64,000 nt of DNA from Leptospira andrefontaineae (lineage in GTDB: Bacteria; Spirochaetota; Leptospiria; Leptospirales; Leptospiraceae), in contig NZ_RQEY01000019.1 in assembly GCF_004770105.1 (NCBI RefSeq), positions 434,001 to 498,000 on the forward strand. Direction: 5' to 3'. Shown here one piece after another: positions 21,504 to 29,739 of this stretch. The position numbers and the translations under genes are program-made. The notes under the pieces are model-generated. The model made no database searches. It was not told the origin of the DNA and was given only the letters and a program-made list of their open reading frames with translations. Each line of letters opens with the position of its first letter. The stretch's first letter is position 1.

Positions 21504-24017
21504 ATGAGCGAAGAGCTAGAGAACGAAACAAAAACTTTAGGATTCAGTCTTTCTTCTCGTCCTGATATTGGTGATGCATTGAAGAATGGCGTCAGGGTAA
21601 TTCCTGTCGAAATTGAAGACCAAATGAAAGAAGCCTACCTTGGTTATGCGATGAGCGTAATTGTAGGAAGAGCTTTGCCTGACGTCAGAGACGGTTTAAA
21701 GCCGGTCCACAGACGTATTTTGCATGCAATGAATGAAAGGGCCTGGAGAAGTGACCGCCCTTACGTTAAATGTGCAAAAATCGTCGGAGAAGTATTAGGT
21801 AATTATCACCCACATGGAGATAGCTCCGTATACGATGCATTAGTTCGTATGGTCCAAGAATTTTCTCTTCGAGTTCCTCTCATTGATGGGCAAGGAAACT
21901 ACGGATCAATTGACGGAGATAACCCTGCAGCATATCGATATACCGAAGCAAGACTTGCAAAAGTTGCGGAAGAACTTTTAAGAGATATTGAAAAGGAAAC
22001 TGTAAACTTTTCCCCTAACTTCGATGATACAAAACAGCAGCCGGATGTACTTCCTGCAAACTTTCCTAACTTATTAGTAAACGGTTCTTCCGGAATTGCA
22101 GTGGGAATGGCTACAAACATTCCTCCTCATAACTTAAAAGAAACGATCGAAGCTGTTATCACGGTAATTAAAAATCCTGACGTAAGTATATCAGAACTTC
22201 TTAAAATAATGCCGGGTCCGGACTTTCCAACGGGCGGAACGATTATAGGCGGAGAAGGTTTATTATCGGCATATCACTCCGGTAAAGGTTCCATTCGGAT
22301 CCGTTCAAAAGTAGAAATAGAAGAGAATAAAAAAGGCAGAGAAGTAATCGTAGTTACCGAAATTCCTTACCAAGTAAATAAAAAAACTCTTCTCGAAAGA
22401 ATCGGCGAGCTTGTTAACGAAAAACAAGTCGAAGGAATTTCTGAAATTTTAGATCTATCCGATAGAAAAGGGATCAGGGTAGAGATCCATATTAAAAAAG
22501 ATGCAAATGCTCAAGTGATCTTGAATCAACTTCTAAAACTTACTCAACTGCAAGTAAGTTACGGGATCACAATGCTTGCGATCTTGGATAATAAACCTAA
22601 GATCTTTAATATTAAAGAGATCCTGGTTGCTTATTCGATTCACAGAAAAGAAGTAATTGTTCGCAGAACCCAATTTGATCTAGATAAGGCCGAAAAACGT
22701 GCTCATATCTTAGAAGGATTGAAGATTGCTCTCGAGAATATCGAAGAAGTGATTAAAGTAATCCGCGCATCTAAAAATGCTGCGGAAGCAAAAGAACAAT
22801 TGATGGCTCGATTCGTTCTTTCAGATGTCCAAGCTGATGCGATCCTGGAGATGAGACTGCAAAGATTAACTTCTTTGGAAGTCCAAAAAGTAATCGATGA
22901 GTTGGAAGAAGTTCGAGCTCTAATTATGGATCTGAAAGATATTCTCGCAAAACCTGAAAGAGTGTCTGACATAGTTTGCACCGAATTGGCCGAAGTTTCT
23001 GAAAAATTCGGAAACAAAAGAAAGACGGATATTAGTTTAGAAAGTGTAGAATCTTCTACTTTCAACGCGGAAGATCTGATCGCCGACGAAGAAGTTGTAT
23101 TACAAATTACTTATGACCAATTCATAAAAAGACTTCCTCTCGATACTTTCAAAAGACAGAGACGTGGCGGAAAAGGGATCCAAGGACTTTCTCAGAAAAG
23201 AGAAGACGTGGTCAAGATCATGAAAACCGCTATGACCCACGATAATGTGATGTTCTTCTCCAATATCGGAAAAGTCTATATGATGAAGGCTTACGAACTT
23301 CCTCAAGCTTCGAAAGAAGCCAGAGGAAAATCCTTAAAGGCAATCATCGGTCTTGGAGAGAACGAGACTGTTTCTGCGATCTTCACATTCAAAGAAGAAG
23401 ACAAAGGAAAAGATCTGCTTCTTGTTACCAAGAACGGATTTATCAAAAGAGTAGAATTATCCGAATTCGGTAATGTTAAGAAATCAGGTATCATTGCGAT
23501 CGGTCTTAGAGATGGAGATCAACTTATTGAAGTAATCTCTGTCATAAAAGGAGATAATGTTATGATCTTCTCCGCTAACGGACTTGCACTTAGAATTGAA
23601 ATGGATACAATCCGTGCTCAAGGAAGAACCGCCCAAGGTGTAACGGGGATGAGACTTTCCAAAGAAGATGCAATAGTGGGGCTTTCTAAAGTTGTAGAAG
23701 GTGACGATCTATTCGTGATCTCTGAAAATGGTTACGGAAAACGCCTAGGCTTTGAAGAGTTTGGGACCAAAGGAAGAGGAGGCAAAGGAATGGCCTTCTT
23801 GAAAGTGGGAGAGAAAAACGGTGCAGCTGTAGCGGTAAGTTCCGTGGGAGAAGAAGATGAGATTATCTTAGTCACCCAGCAAGGAATGGTCATCAGAACA
23901 GAAGCAAACCAAATCTCCAAAATGGGAAGAACTGCGGTAGGAGTCAGAGTCGTAGACATCAAGGACAATGATAGGGTCCAAGATTGTACCGTGATTCGTG
24001 AAAGCAAAGAAAAATGA
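21504..24017 (+). CDS. gyrA: DNA gyrase subunit A
   Basis: 837 residues. The catalytic tyrosine sits in AAYRYTEARL, and the breakage-reunion domain, coiled coil and C-terminal beta-pinwheel with the GyrA box (QRRGGKG) are all present, which marks gyrase rather than topoisomerase IV. The quinolone-resistance region reads HPHGDSSVYDALVRM, so the serine and aspartate positions equivalent to E. coli Ser83 and Asp87 are the sensitive-type residues. The stop overlaps the next gene (dus) by four bases. Confidence 0.97.
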   Translation: MSEELENETKTLGFSLSSRPDIGDALKNGVRVIPVEIEDQMKEAYLGYAMSVIVGRALPDVRDGLKPVHRRILHAMNERAWRSDRPYVKCAKIVGEVLGNYHPHGDSSVYDALVRMVQEFSLRVPLIDGQGNYGSIDGDNPAAYRYTEARLAKVAEELLRDIEKETVNFSPNFDDTKQQPDVLPANFPNLLVNGSSGIAVGMATNIPPHNLKETIEAVITVIKNPDVSISELLKIMPGPDFPTGGTIIGGEGLLSAYHSGKGSIRIRSKVEIEENKKGREVIVVTEIPYQVNKKTLLERIGELVNEKQVEGISEILDLSDRKGIRVEIHIKKDANAQVILNQLLKLTQLQVSYGITMLAILDNKPKIFNIKEILVAYSIHRKEVIVRRTQFDLDKAEKRAHILEGLKIALENIEEVIKVIRASKNAAEAKEQLMARFVLSDVQADAILEMRLQRLTSLEVQKVIDELEEVRALIMDLKDILAKPERVSDIVCTELAEVSEKFGNKRKTDISLESVESSTFNAEDLIADEEVVLQITYDQFIKRLPLDTFKRQRRGGKGIQGLSQKREDVVKIMKTAMTHDNVMFFSNIGKVYMMKAYELPQASKEARGKSLKAIIGLGENETVSAIFTFKEEDKGKDLLLVTKNGFIKRVELSEFGNVKKSGIIAIGLRDGDQLIEVISVIKGDNVMIFSANGLALRIEMDTIRAQGRTAQGVTGMRLSKEDAIVGLSKVVEGDDLFVISENGYGKRLGFEEFGTKGRGGKGMAFLKVGEKNGAAVAVSSVGEEDEIILVTQQGMVIRTEANQISKMGRTAVGVRVVDIKDNDRVQDCTVIRESKEK

Positions 24018-24967
24018 TCCGCATCGGTTCTGTCGAAATTCCCGGTTGGTTGGCCATGTCGCCGATGGCCGGGATCAGTGATAGCCCGACAAGAACCATG
24101 GCGCGCAGATATGGATCTGCATTTTCCTACACTGAATTTGTCTCCACCGATAGTTTAGCAGTCGGATCTAAAAAAGCATTATCTCTATTACGTTTTCGTG
24201 AAGAAGAAAGACCGATAACTTTCCAGATCTTCGGCAACAAACTTGAAATCATCGTAGATGCTGCCAAAAGGATCCGCGAATTAAATCCAGACATTATAGA
24301 CTTAAATATGGGCTGCCCTGCTCGAAATGTTTCCATGCGTGGCTCCGGTGTGGGACTTCTCCGCAAACCTGTATATGCGGGAAAGATAATAGAAGAAATG
24401 AGAAAGGCACTGGATATACCGGTGACCGCAAAGATCCGCTTAGGCTGGGATGATTCTTCCCGAAATTATATGGAAGTCTCCCGGATTTTAGAAGAATCCG
24501 GGGTAATGGCAATCTCAGTTCACGGAAGAACCCGTGAAATGGGATATTCTGGAAAAGCAGATTGGGATGCGATCGCAGATATCAAGTCGGAAAGAAAAGT
24601 CCCTATCTTTGGAAACGGAGACGTAAGCAGTTACGAAGAAGCAGTTCGCAGAAAAGAGGAATCTAAAGTAGACGGGGTTTTGGTAGGTAGGAATTCGATC
24701 GGTAACCCTTGGATATTCTCTAATATCAAAAAAGAAAATTTAAGTTTCGAGGAAATCGTATCTACGACCTTAAATCATTTGCAGTTGATGCGAGAAACCT
24801 TCGGGGATAAGTACGGTTTAATCCTTCTTAGAAAACATTTGGTGCGTTATATACAATCTCGAAAAGAAGTGGAATCTAAACGTCTGGAACTTCTCAAAAT
24901 GGAAGATCCAGAAAAGTTGATTCAAATACTGCACGAGGCCCAAAACAGTTTGAGTCTTGTTTCTTAA
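24014..24967 (+). CDS. dus: tRNA-dihydrouridine synthase
   Basis: 317 residues. FMN-dependent TIM barrel of the Dus family: MSPMAGISDSPTRTMARRYG at the N-terminus, the DLNMGCPARNVSMRGSGVGLLRKP active-site loop with the catalytic cysteine, KIRLGWDDSSRN, and AISVHGRTREMGYSGKADW. It reduces uridine to dihydrouridine in tRNA D-loops. The specific subfamily (DusB-like versus others) cannot be fixed by eye, though the general layout is DusB-like. It is translationally coupled to gyrA by an ATGA overlap. Confidence 0.93.
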   Translation: MIRIGSVEIPGWLAMSPMAGISDSPTRTMARRYGSAFSYTEFVSTDSLAVGSKKALSLLRFREEERPITFQIFGNKLEIIVDAAKRIRELNPDIIDLNMGCPARNVSMRGSGVGLLRKPVYAGKIIEEMRKALDIPVTAKIRLGWDDSSRNYMEVSRILEESGVMAISVHGRTREMGYSGKADWDAIADIKSERKVPIFGNGDVSSYEEAVRRKEESKVDGVLVGRNSIGNPWIFSNIKKENLSFEEIVSTTLNHLQLMRETFGDKYGLILLRKHLVRYIQSRKEVESKRLELLKMEDPEKLIQILHEAQNSLSLVS

Positions 24968-25034
24968 TCCATTAGGATTCAGATTGACAAAGGTTTTCTA
25001 AAATAAGCTCATAATTCCTTCTAGGAGGAATTTG

Positions 25035-25787
25035 ATGAGAGCCATTGCACTCATATTCACCATACTTGCATTACTCGCTTGCGATAAAAAGAAAGAAGAA
25101 ACCCCGATTGCACAGATCGTAGGAACAAAATATTCCGGCGGCGACCAATACGTTTATAAAAAGCCGGGAACTAAAGAAAAATCGGAACAAGTTACTTTAG
25201 TTTACGAAAACGAAGAAGTTAACGGACTAGAAATCGTTCCTTTCGAATTTACGGATGCTAAAGGGAATAAAACAGTAACCGATTATCTAAAATTGAAAAC
25301 AGTAGACGGAAAAGAAGGTTTCGCTCTTCTCAAAAACTTTTATGATGCAGTTCTATTTGTTGTAGGAGATGGGGATACAGCGTTTGCAAAAAATTCTCTT
25401 ACTTCTCCATCTAAAGGTAAGCTAGAAAAGGGAATGTCCTGCTTTGAATCCGAAGCTAGCGGTGAGTTTTCCAAGGTTCGCTGTAGCGGTTCCATCTTGA
25501 AAGGTGGAAAGTTAAACAACCTGCATGATATTTGGATCCAACCAGTTTCCTCTAATATTTCCAGAGATCCTCTTTTGGGGGATAGTGTTAGAAATCTGAA
25601 AGCAGCTAGTTTAAAATTGATCGAACTCAATAAAACGACTGATCTTGCCAAACAGGAAGAATTGAAGAAGGGAGCAACCGCTGCTTTGAAAACAGTTTTC
25701 GAGAAAGGAGATATTTTTCAGGAATCTGTGAATTCTCTTGCGACTGAGTTCGGCTTAACTCTTTCCGAACAACAACCAACAGAATAA
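25035..25787 (+). CDS. Lipoprotein, SH3-like, function unknown
   Basis: About 250 residues from the ATG at 25035, chosen over the adjacent TTG at 25032 because AGGAGG ends six bases before it. The signal peptide ends in a clear lipobox (LALLAC), so the protein is lipid-anchored. The following part (YVYKKPGTKEKSEQVTLVYENEEV to DGKEGFALLKNF) looks like a bacterial SH3-type fold. Two further cysteines (CFESEA, VRCSGS) could form a disulphide. The C-terminus is helical. It has a bidirectional terminator downstream, shared with the LipL21 paralogue. Confidence 0.78.
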   Translation: MRAIALIFTILALLACDKKKEETPIAQIVGTKYSGGDQYVYKKPGTKEKSEQVTLVYENEEVNGLEIVPFEFTDAKGNKTVTDYLKLKTVDGKEGFALLKNFYDAVLFVVGDGDTAFAKNSLTSPSKGKLEKGMSCFESEASGEFSKVRCSGSILKGGKLNNLHDIWIQPVSSNISRDPLLGDSVRNLKAASLKLIELNKTTDLAKQEELKKGATAALKTVFEKGDIFQESVNSLATEFGLTLSEQQPTE

Positions 25788-25797
25788 ATAAGGCTTA

Positions 25798-25964
25798 AAA
25801 TAAAAAACCCCACCTTTTTGGAGGCGGGGTTTTCCATTTCAGTTAGAGTAAAAACTCGAACTAAATTATTATTTACCGATTTCTTGAGCTTTAGCTACGA
25901 GAGCGTCGCGTCCACCTGGAAATTTAGCGTAAATAACACACTGGCATTCTTCCCAGTTGTCTTT
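25798..25964. repeat. Duplicated block, copy 1 (terminator plus LipL21-type 3' end)
   Basis: This segment is identical to 26502-26667 except for a single extra T at about 25867. It covers the terminator hairpin, the short trailer and the last 32 codons or so of the LipL21-type gene. Upstream of 25964 the two copies diverge progressively. It marks a recent tandem duplication or gene conversion. Confidence 0.95.
25807..25830. terminator. Bidirectional intrinsic terminator
   Basis: The ACCCC-A-CC stem pairs with GG-C-GGGGT, with A-rich flank on the left and T-rich flank on the right. It can end the plus-strand SH3-like lipoprotein gene (stop at 25787) and the minus-strand LipL21 paralogue (stop at 25869). 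The same hairpin is repeated at 26511-26534. Confidence 0.85.
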
Positions 25965-26435
25965 TGAAACATCTGCTGGATCTGAACCCGGACCAATAGC
26001 TTTACATTCGTAAACTTTTATACTTTGACTGAGTGATGCAGACATAGAAGGGTTACAATCGGTAGTTAACCCTTGACGGGATTCGTTAGAGGAGAACTTC
26101 TCTGTAGTGTGATGTTCACTTTGCATTTTCCTAATTAAGTCAGGAGTGCCTTGTAGGCGCGCGGCTTCTCGGCAAGTGGATTGAATCATCACACGATTTT
26201 TCTTCGCAACAGCTTTAGCAGATGCGCGGGAAGCGAACTTCATGTAATAATAGTCTTTAGGACTTGTATCTTTTGGAGTTTTACCATCATTTCTTTGCTC
26301 AGGTGGTCCACCCCAGCCTTCGAAAGACCATACGTCATAAATGACAGATATAGCATCTTTTCGAGCAGCATTTGCTCCGCAAAAGGTAAGTGATACAATA
26401 GACACGATAATAACGAATACTTTCTTAATATTCAT
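25869..26435 (-). CDS. LipL21-like lipoprotein, divergent tandem paralogue
   Basis: 188 residues with a lipoprotein signal (MNIKKVFVIIVSIVSLTFC). The protein is nearly the same as the neighbouring LipL21 in residues 35-75 (WSFEGWGGPPEQRNDGKTP, DYYYMKFASRASAKAVAKK) and in the last 45 residues (GPGSDPADVSKDNWEECQ to the C-terminus). The central part, about residues 107-140, is unrelated in sequence and rich in Ser/His/Asn. Identity at the 3' end extends through the terminator, which suggests recent gene conversion. Probably an exported surface lipoprotein; whether it is expressed is unknown. Confidence 0.85.
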   Translation of the reverse strand: MNIKKVFVIIVSIVSLTFCGANAARKDAISVIYDVWSFEGWGGPPEQRNDGKTPKDTSPKDYYYMKFASRASAKAVAKKNRVMIQSTCREAARLQGTPDLIRKMQSEHHTTEKFSSNESRQGLTTDCNPSMSASLSQSIKVYECKAIGPGSDPADVSKDNWEECQCVIYAKFPGGRDALVAKAQEIGK

Positions 26436-26501
26436 TTAATTGAAATTTGTTTCCTCAATCGTAATGATCGGACTCATTTTTTTTTACGTTCTACTGTGCA
26501 G

Positions 26502-26667
26502 AAATAAAAAACCCCACCTTTTTGGAGGCGGGGTTTTCCATTTCAGTTAGAGTAAAAACTCGAACTAAATATTATTTACCGATTTCTTGAGCTTTAGCTA
26601 CGAGAGCGTCGCGTCCACCTGGAAATTTAGCGTAAATAACACACTGGCATTCTTCCCAGTTGTCTTT
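26502..26667. repeat. Duplicated block, copy 2 (terminator plus lipL21 3' end)
   Basis: Partner of 25798-25964, with one single-base indel between them. It includes the lipL21 stop codon, its trailer and the terminator. Confidence 0.95.
26511..26534 (-). terminator. Intrinsic terminator of lipL21
   Basis: Same hairpin as at 25807-25830 (ACCCC-A-CC with GG-C-GGGGT). On the minus strand it is followed by six T and lies about 40 bases past the lipL21 stop. Confidence 0.85.
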
Positions 26668-27126
26668 AGAAACATCTGCTGGATCGGAACCTGGACCAGT
26701 AGCTTTACACTCGTAAACTCCTACTCCTTTAACGATACCTGCAGAAGTACCAACGATAACGGAAGCAGTTGCTTCACCGTCGGAAACTCCGGATGCTGAT
26801 TCAACAGTTTCACCAACCATTTTCTTAACTACGTCGGAAGCGCCTTGTAAGCGAGAAGCTTCGCGGCAAGTAGATTGCATCATAGCGAGACTTTTCTTCG
26901 CAACAGCTTTAGCAGATGCGCGAGAAGCGAACTTCATGTAATAATAGTCTTTAGGATTGGTATCTCTTGGAGTTTTACCGTCGTTTCTTTGCTCAGGTGG
27001 TCCACCCCAGCCTTCGAAAGACCATCCTCCGTCACCAACGGAAGTAGCATCTTTTTGAGCGGTATTAGCTCCGCAGTAGGTAAGTAATGCAGCAGACAGT
27101 GCAATAACGATTACTTTCTTGATCAT
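26572..27126 (-). CDS. lipL21: Surface lipoprotein LipL21
   Basis: 184 residues from the second of two adjacent ATG codons; AGGAG ends six bases before it. An upstream frame extension to 27183 has no ribosome-binding site. The signal peptide MIKKVIVIALSAALLTYC ends in a spirochaete-type lipobox. The mature protein matches the known LipL21 of Leptospira over its length (KDATSVGDGGWSFEGWGG, KTPRDTNPKDYYYMKF, STCREASRLQGASDVVKKM, GVYECKATGPGSDPADVSKD). LipL21 is one of the most abundant outer-membrane lipoproteins of pathogenic leptospires and has been reported to bind peptidoglycan. A divergent paralogue lies immediately downstream. Confidence 0.94.
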   Translation of the reverse strand: MIKKVIVIALSAALLTYCGANTAQKDATSVGDGGWSFEGWGGPPEQRNDGKTPRDTNPKDYYYMKFASRASAKAVAKKSLAMMQSTCREASRLQGASDVVKKMVGETVESASGVSDGEATASVIVGTSAGIVKGVGVYECKATGPGSDPADVSKDNWEECQCVIYAKFPGGRDALVAKAQEIGK

Positions 27127-27156
27127 CATTTTCTCCTTGATCAGATGGAATTGAGG

Positions 27157-27183
27157 AATATATCCATTAAACGGATTCCGCAA
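27157..27183 (-). promoter_or_regulatory. Possible lipL21 promoter
   Basis: On the minus strand TTGCGG (27178-27183) and TATATT (27157-27162) are separated by a short 15-base spacer, about 30 bases upstream of the lipL21 start. The spacer is below the optimum, so this is a weak by-eye call. The position in the 68-base divergent gap is right. Confidence 0.3.
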
Positions 27184-27194
27184 GCCATTTTTTA

Positions 27195-28835
27195 ATGAAT
27201 ACGTTTAAAATTAAAAGCAGCCAACTTTTTGGTAAAAAAATATTTATTCGCAGCGCACAATTGTCAAAAAATTTCCGAAATTATCTTTTTGTTCTGCTAA
27301 CCCTGGCGGCTAGCGACGCAATAGCGACGACAGTTGTATTTCTTCCTGGAAATTGGGAAGGACAAGCTCCTCAATCTTTAGAAGGAACTGGAGAAAAGCC
27401 TTACGAGTTGGCAAAATTAGGACAGTTCTATGCGACCAGGATCTATTCTCTTGAGATAAAAGAGCAACTCTCTCCAAATTCAGATCCAGAAATAAAAGAT
27501 TTTCTAATCCCTCAGATATCTAGAGAGAAATTTAAACAAACTTGCTCTAGGCTTAAACCGGATTATGTAGTTCGAGACCAATTAGCTATCGAAGAAAAGA
27601 TCAGGATCGATCGCTCTGTGTACGATTGTAATCTTTCTAAAATGGAAGAATATTCCATCATAGGCAGAAAGGATCTGTTCGAGACTTTAGAGAAGTTGAC
27701 CAAGGATTCTTTTCCTTTGGTTCCCAAGAAAAAAATAAAAGAATATTCCAGAGAACCGGTTAAAGCCGCGAAATCACAGATCATCGTACTTGATTCTTCT
27801 TATTCTTATGCGCCTGAAAGAAAAGAATTTATGTCGCAATTGGAAGCGATCTCTTGGCAACCCGAAACAAAATTTCGTTTAGTTGTTTTTAGTGAGAATG
27901 GCTCCAAAGTTTTTCCTGAATCTAGTCGTTCAGAATTCATCAAACAATGGAAGGATTTTAAATCAGAAGGAAAATCCAATACCCAAGATCTTACAAATGC
28001 ACTTCTTCGATTAAGAAGGATTCTAAGTTCGGAAGATTCTCCAGGAAAGAAGAAGGAAAGGATGATCAGCATTCTGACTAATGCTAAGTCTTCTAATTCA
28101 ATTGCAGGATACGGTGCAGCGATCGAGGGTTTGAGTCAGATAGGAGCGAAAGTTTCCATTCTATATTCTTCTTATGCCGGGCCGGAGGCACGTAGGGAAC
28201 ATAAAGAAGCCGCAAAAAGAGGAGCAGAATTCAGAGAAGTTTCTTATTTCCAGAAAATTGTAACTCCGAGAGATTCTAAAACTCTCGTATTCAAAGAGGG
28301 AAAATTATACAGCACCGGAGCTTCCCCAGATCCAAAAATGAAAATTGAGGATTCTTCTTTCGAAAAAGTGGAATTCGCAGGTAAGTATTCCTTGGGAGAA
28401 TTCTTAAATCCATGGAGTTTAGGGAGTATTTATGAAGAAGTGAAGAAGGAAAAGATCCTCACTTCTGAGCCTGTTCGCAGTAATTTTGCATCTTTATTCT
28501 CTTCTTCCGTAAGTGAAGCTTCCAATTCAGAATATTTCGGAAATTTTCCGAAGGTTTTAGTCAAATCAGGGTCTAAGGCATTCTGGATCCGAGTTCCGAA
28601 CCTATCCGGATTTTCAGAAGGAAAAAAAGGAGTATGGGCGGTTACGTTTCTTTCATCCTCTTTTTCGTCGGAGGGGGTCGAAGTAATACCGGATTCGTTA
28701 GAACGATATACTTTCTCTACTGCTAAAATTTTAGAATGTGATCCTTCCGTTGCTCGAAATTATTTAAGAAATACGGAAAAATTCAAATTCGATTGTTTAG
28801 TAAAGGGAGAGATCCTGGAAGTTTCTCAGCCGTAG
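27195..28835 (+). CDS. Exported von Willebrand factor A-like protein, function unknown
   Basis: 546 residues. A hydrophobic signal/anchor lies at about 29-46 (NYLFVLLTLAASDAIATT), preceded by a long basic stretch. Residues 194-340 form a vWA-like domain: IIVLDSSYSYAP supplies a MIDAS-type DxSxS motif (D200, S202, S204), followed by FRLVVFSENGSKVF, a NTQDLTNALLRL helix and MISILTNAKSS. The flanking regions show no known domain; cysteines near 117, 145, 521 and 535 may pair. There is no strong ribosome-binding site before the ATG. The next gene, a degenerate AAA activator, starts 7 bases after its stop, so the two form an operon. Divergent from lipL21. Confidence 0.72.
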   Translation: MNTFKIKSSQLFGKKIFIRSAQLSKNFRNYLFVLLTLAASDAIATTVVFLPGNWEGQAPQSLEGTGEKPYELAKLGQFYATRIYSLEIKEQLSPNSDPEIKDFLIPQISREKFKQTCSRLKPDYVVRDQLAIEEKIRIDRSVYDCNLSKMEEYSIIGRKDLFETLEKLTKDSFPLVPKKKIKEYSREPVKAAKSQIIVLDSSYSYAPERKEFMSQLEAISWQPETKFRLVVFSENGSKVFPESSRSEFIKQWKDFKSEGKSNTQDLTNALLRLRRILSSEDSPGKKKERMISILTNAKSSNSIAGYGAAIEGLSQIGAKVSILYSSYAGPEARREHKEAAKRGAEFREVSYFQKIVTPRDSKTLVFKEGKLYSTGASPDPKMKIEDSSFEKVEFAGKYSLGEFLNPWSLGSIYEEVKKEKILTSEPVRSNFASLFSSSVSEASNSEYFGNFPKVLVKSGSKAFWIRVPNLSGFSEGKKGVWAVTFLSSSFSSEGVEVIPDSLERYTFSTAKILECDPSVARNYLRNTEKFKFDCLVKGEILEVSQP

Positions 28836-28842
28836 CAGAGCC

Positions 28843-29739
28843 ATGGAAGAATCTAATTTTATTGCATTATCCCCTTCTACCCGTAAAATTCTGGACCGCA
28901 TGAAACAAGCGGTCTCTTCCGATTTACCTATCTTGTTTTTAGGAGAATCGGGAACCGGAAAAAGTTATTTAGGATATCTGTTTCATTCCTTCTGCAAAGA
29001 TAGGTTTCCACAATATCAGGTTTTTGATTTTTCCGTTTCCGAGTCGGAAGAAGAAACCTCTGAGATCTTTTCCAAGTTAGACGGGAAAGCTGGGGTTACG
29101 ATTTTTTTAGAAGCCTTCTCAAATTTGAATCCTAGTTTTCAAGTGCAACTTTTACAAAAGATACGGAATGAAAAAGGTAAGAATAGATACTTACTTTCTG
29201 ATCAACCCGATCTTACTGAAAAAGTAAAATCCGGTAGATTGCAGGAATCACTGATGACAGAGATACAAACTCTTCAGGTGAAAATTCCTATGTTAAGAGA
29301 AAGAAAGGAAGATATTCCGCCGCTGACCCGATTCTTTCTGGATCTGATTGGTAAAAGGTATAATCGGAAGAATATTAAAATTTCGGAAAAGTTAGGAAAG
29401 TTCCTACTGGAGTATGATTATCCGGGTAATCTTCATCAGCTAAAGAATTTATTGGAAGCAATGGTCTCCATGCATAACGTGAAGACTCTGGATACAAAAC
29501 ATCTTCCTCCAGAACTATTCGAAACAGGATATAAACAGAACGATAATCTTACCGTTCGCACTGGAATTCCTCTCAGAGATTATGAAAGAGAAATTATCAG
29601 ACGCAATTTGATCTTGGTAAATGGGAACAGAGAGAAGGCTGCGAGAATATTAGGGATTTCTGAAAGAACGATTTACAGAAAGATTACCGAGTTCGAATTG
29701 TTCGATTCCGAGGATGGAAAAAATCTTCCATCTTCCTGA
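28843..29739 (+). CDS. Degenerate sigma-54-activator-like AAA protein with Fis-type HTH
   Basis: 298 residues resembling the central and DNA-binding parts of bacterial enhancer-binding proteins. Walker A is intact (FLGESGTGKS, 34-41). The GAFTGA loop region is missing altogether. The Walker B segment reads TIFLEAF (E90-A91) where family members have FLDE. The two arginine-finger positions (usual G-x-F-R-x-D-L-x-x-R-L) read GRLQESLMTEI, so both arginines are lost. The LRERKEDIPPL segment and a C-terminal Fis-like HTH (NREKAARILGISERTIYRKI) are well kept. It probably binds DNA and perhaps ATP but should not activate sigma-54. Coupled to the vWA gene. The 3' end overlaps holA by 56 bases, tail to tail. 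Confidence 0.8.
   Translation: MEESNFIALSPSTRKILDRMKQAVSSDLPILFLGESGTGKSYLGYLFHSFCKDRFPQYQVFDFSVSESEEETSEIFSKLDGKAGVTIFLEAFSNLNPSFQVQLLQKIRNEKGKNRYLLSDQPDLTEKVKSGRLQESLMTEIQTLQVKIPMLRERKEDIPPLTRFFLDLIGKRYNRKNIKISEKLGKFLLEYDYPGNLHQLKNLLEAMVSMHNVKTLDTKHLPPELFETGYKQNDNLTVRTGIPLRDYEREIIRRNLILVNGNREKAARILGISERTIYRKITEFELFDSEDGKNLPSS

Noticed and set aside
26572..27183. lipL21 start at 27183 with an 18-residue extension
   Set aside because: Would bury the signal peptide; the ATG at 27126 has AGGAG at normal distance.
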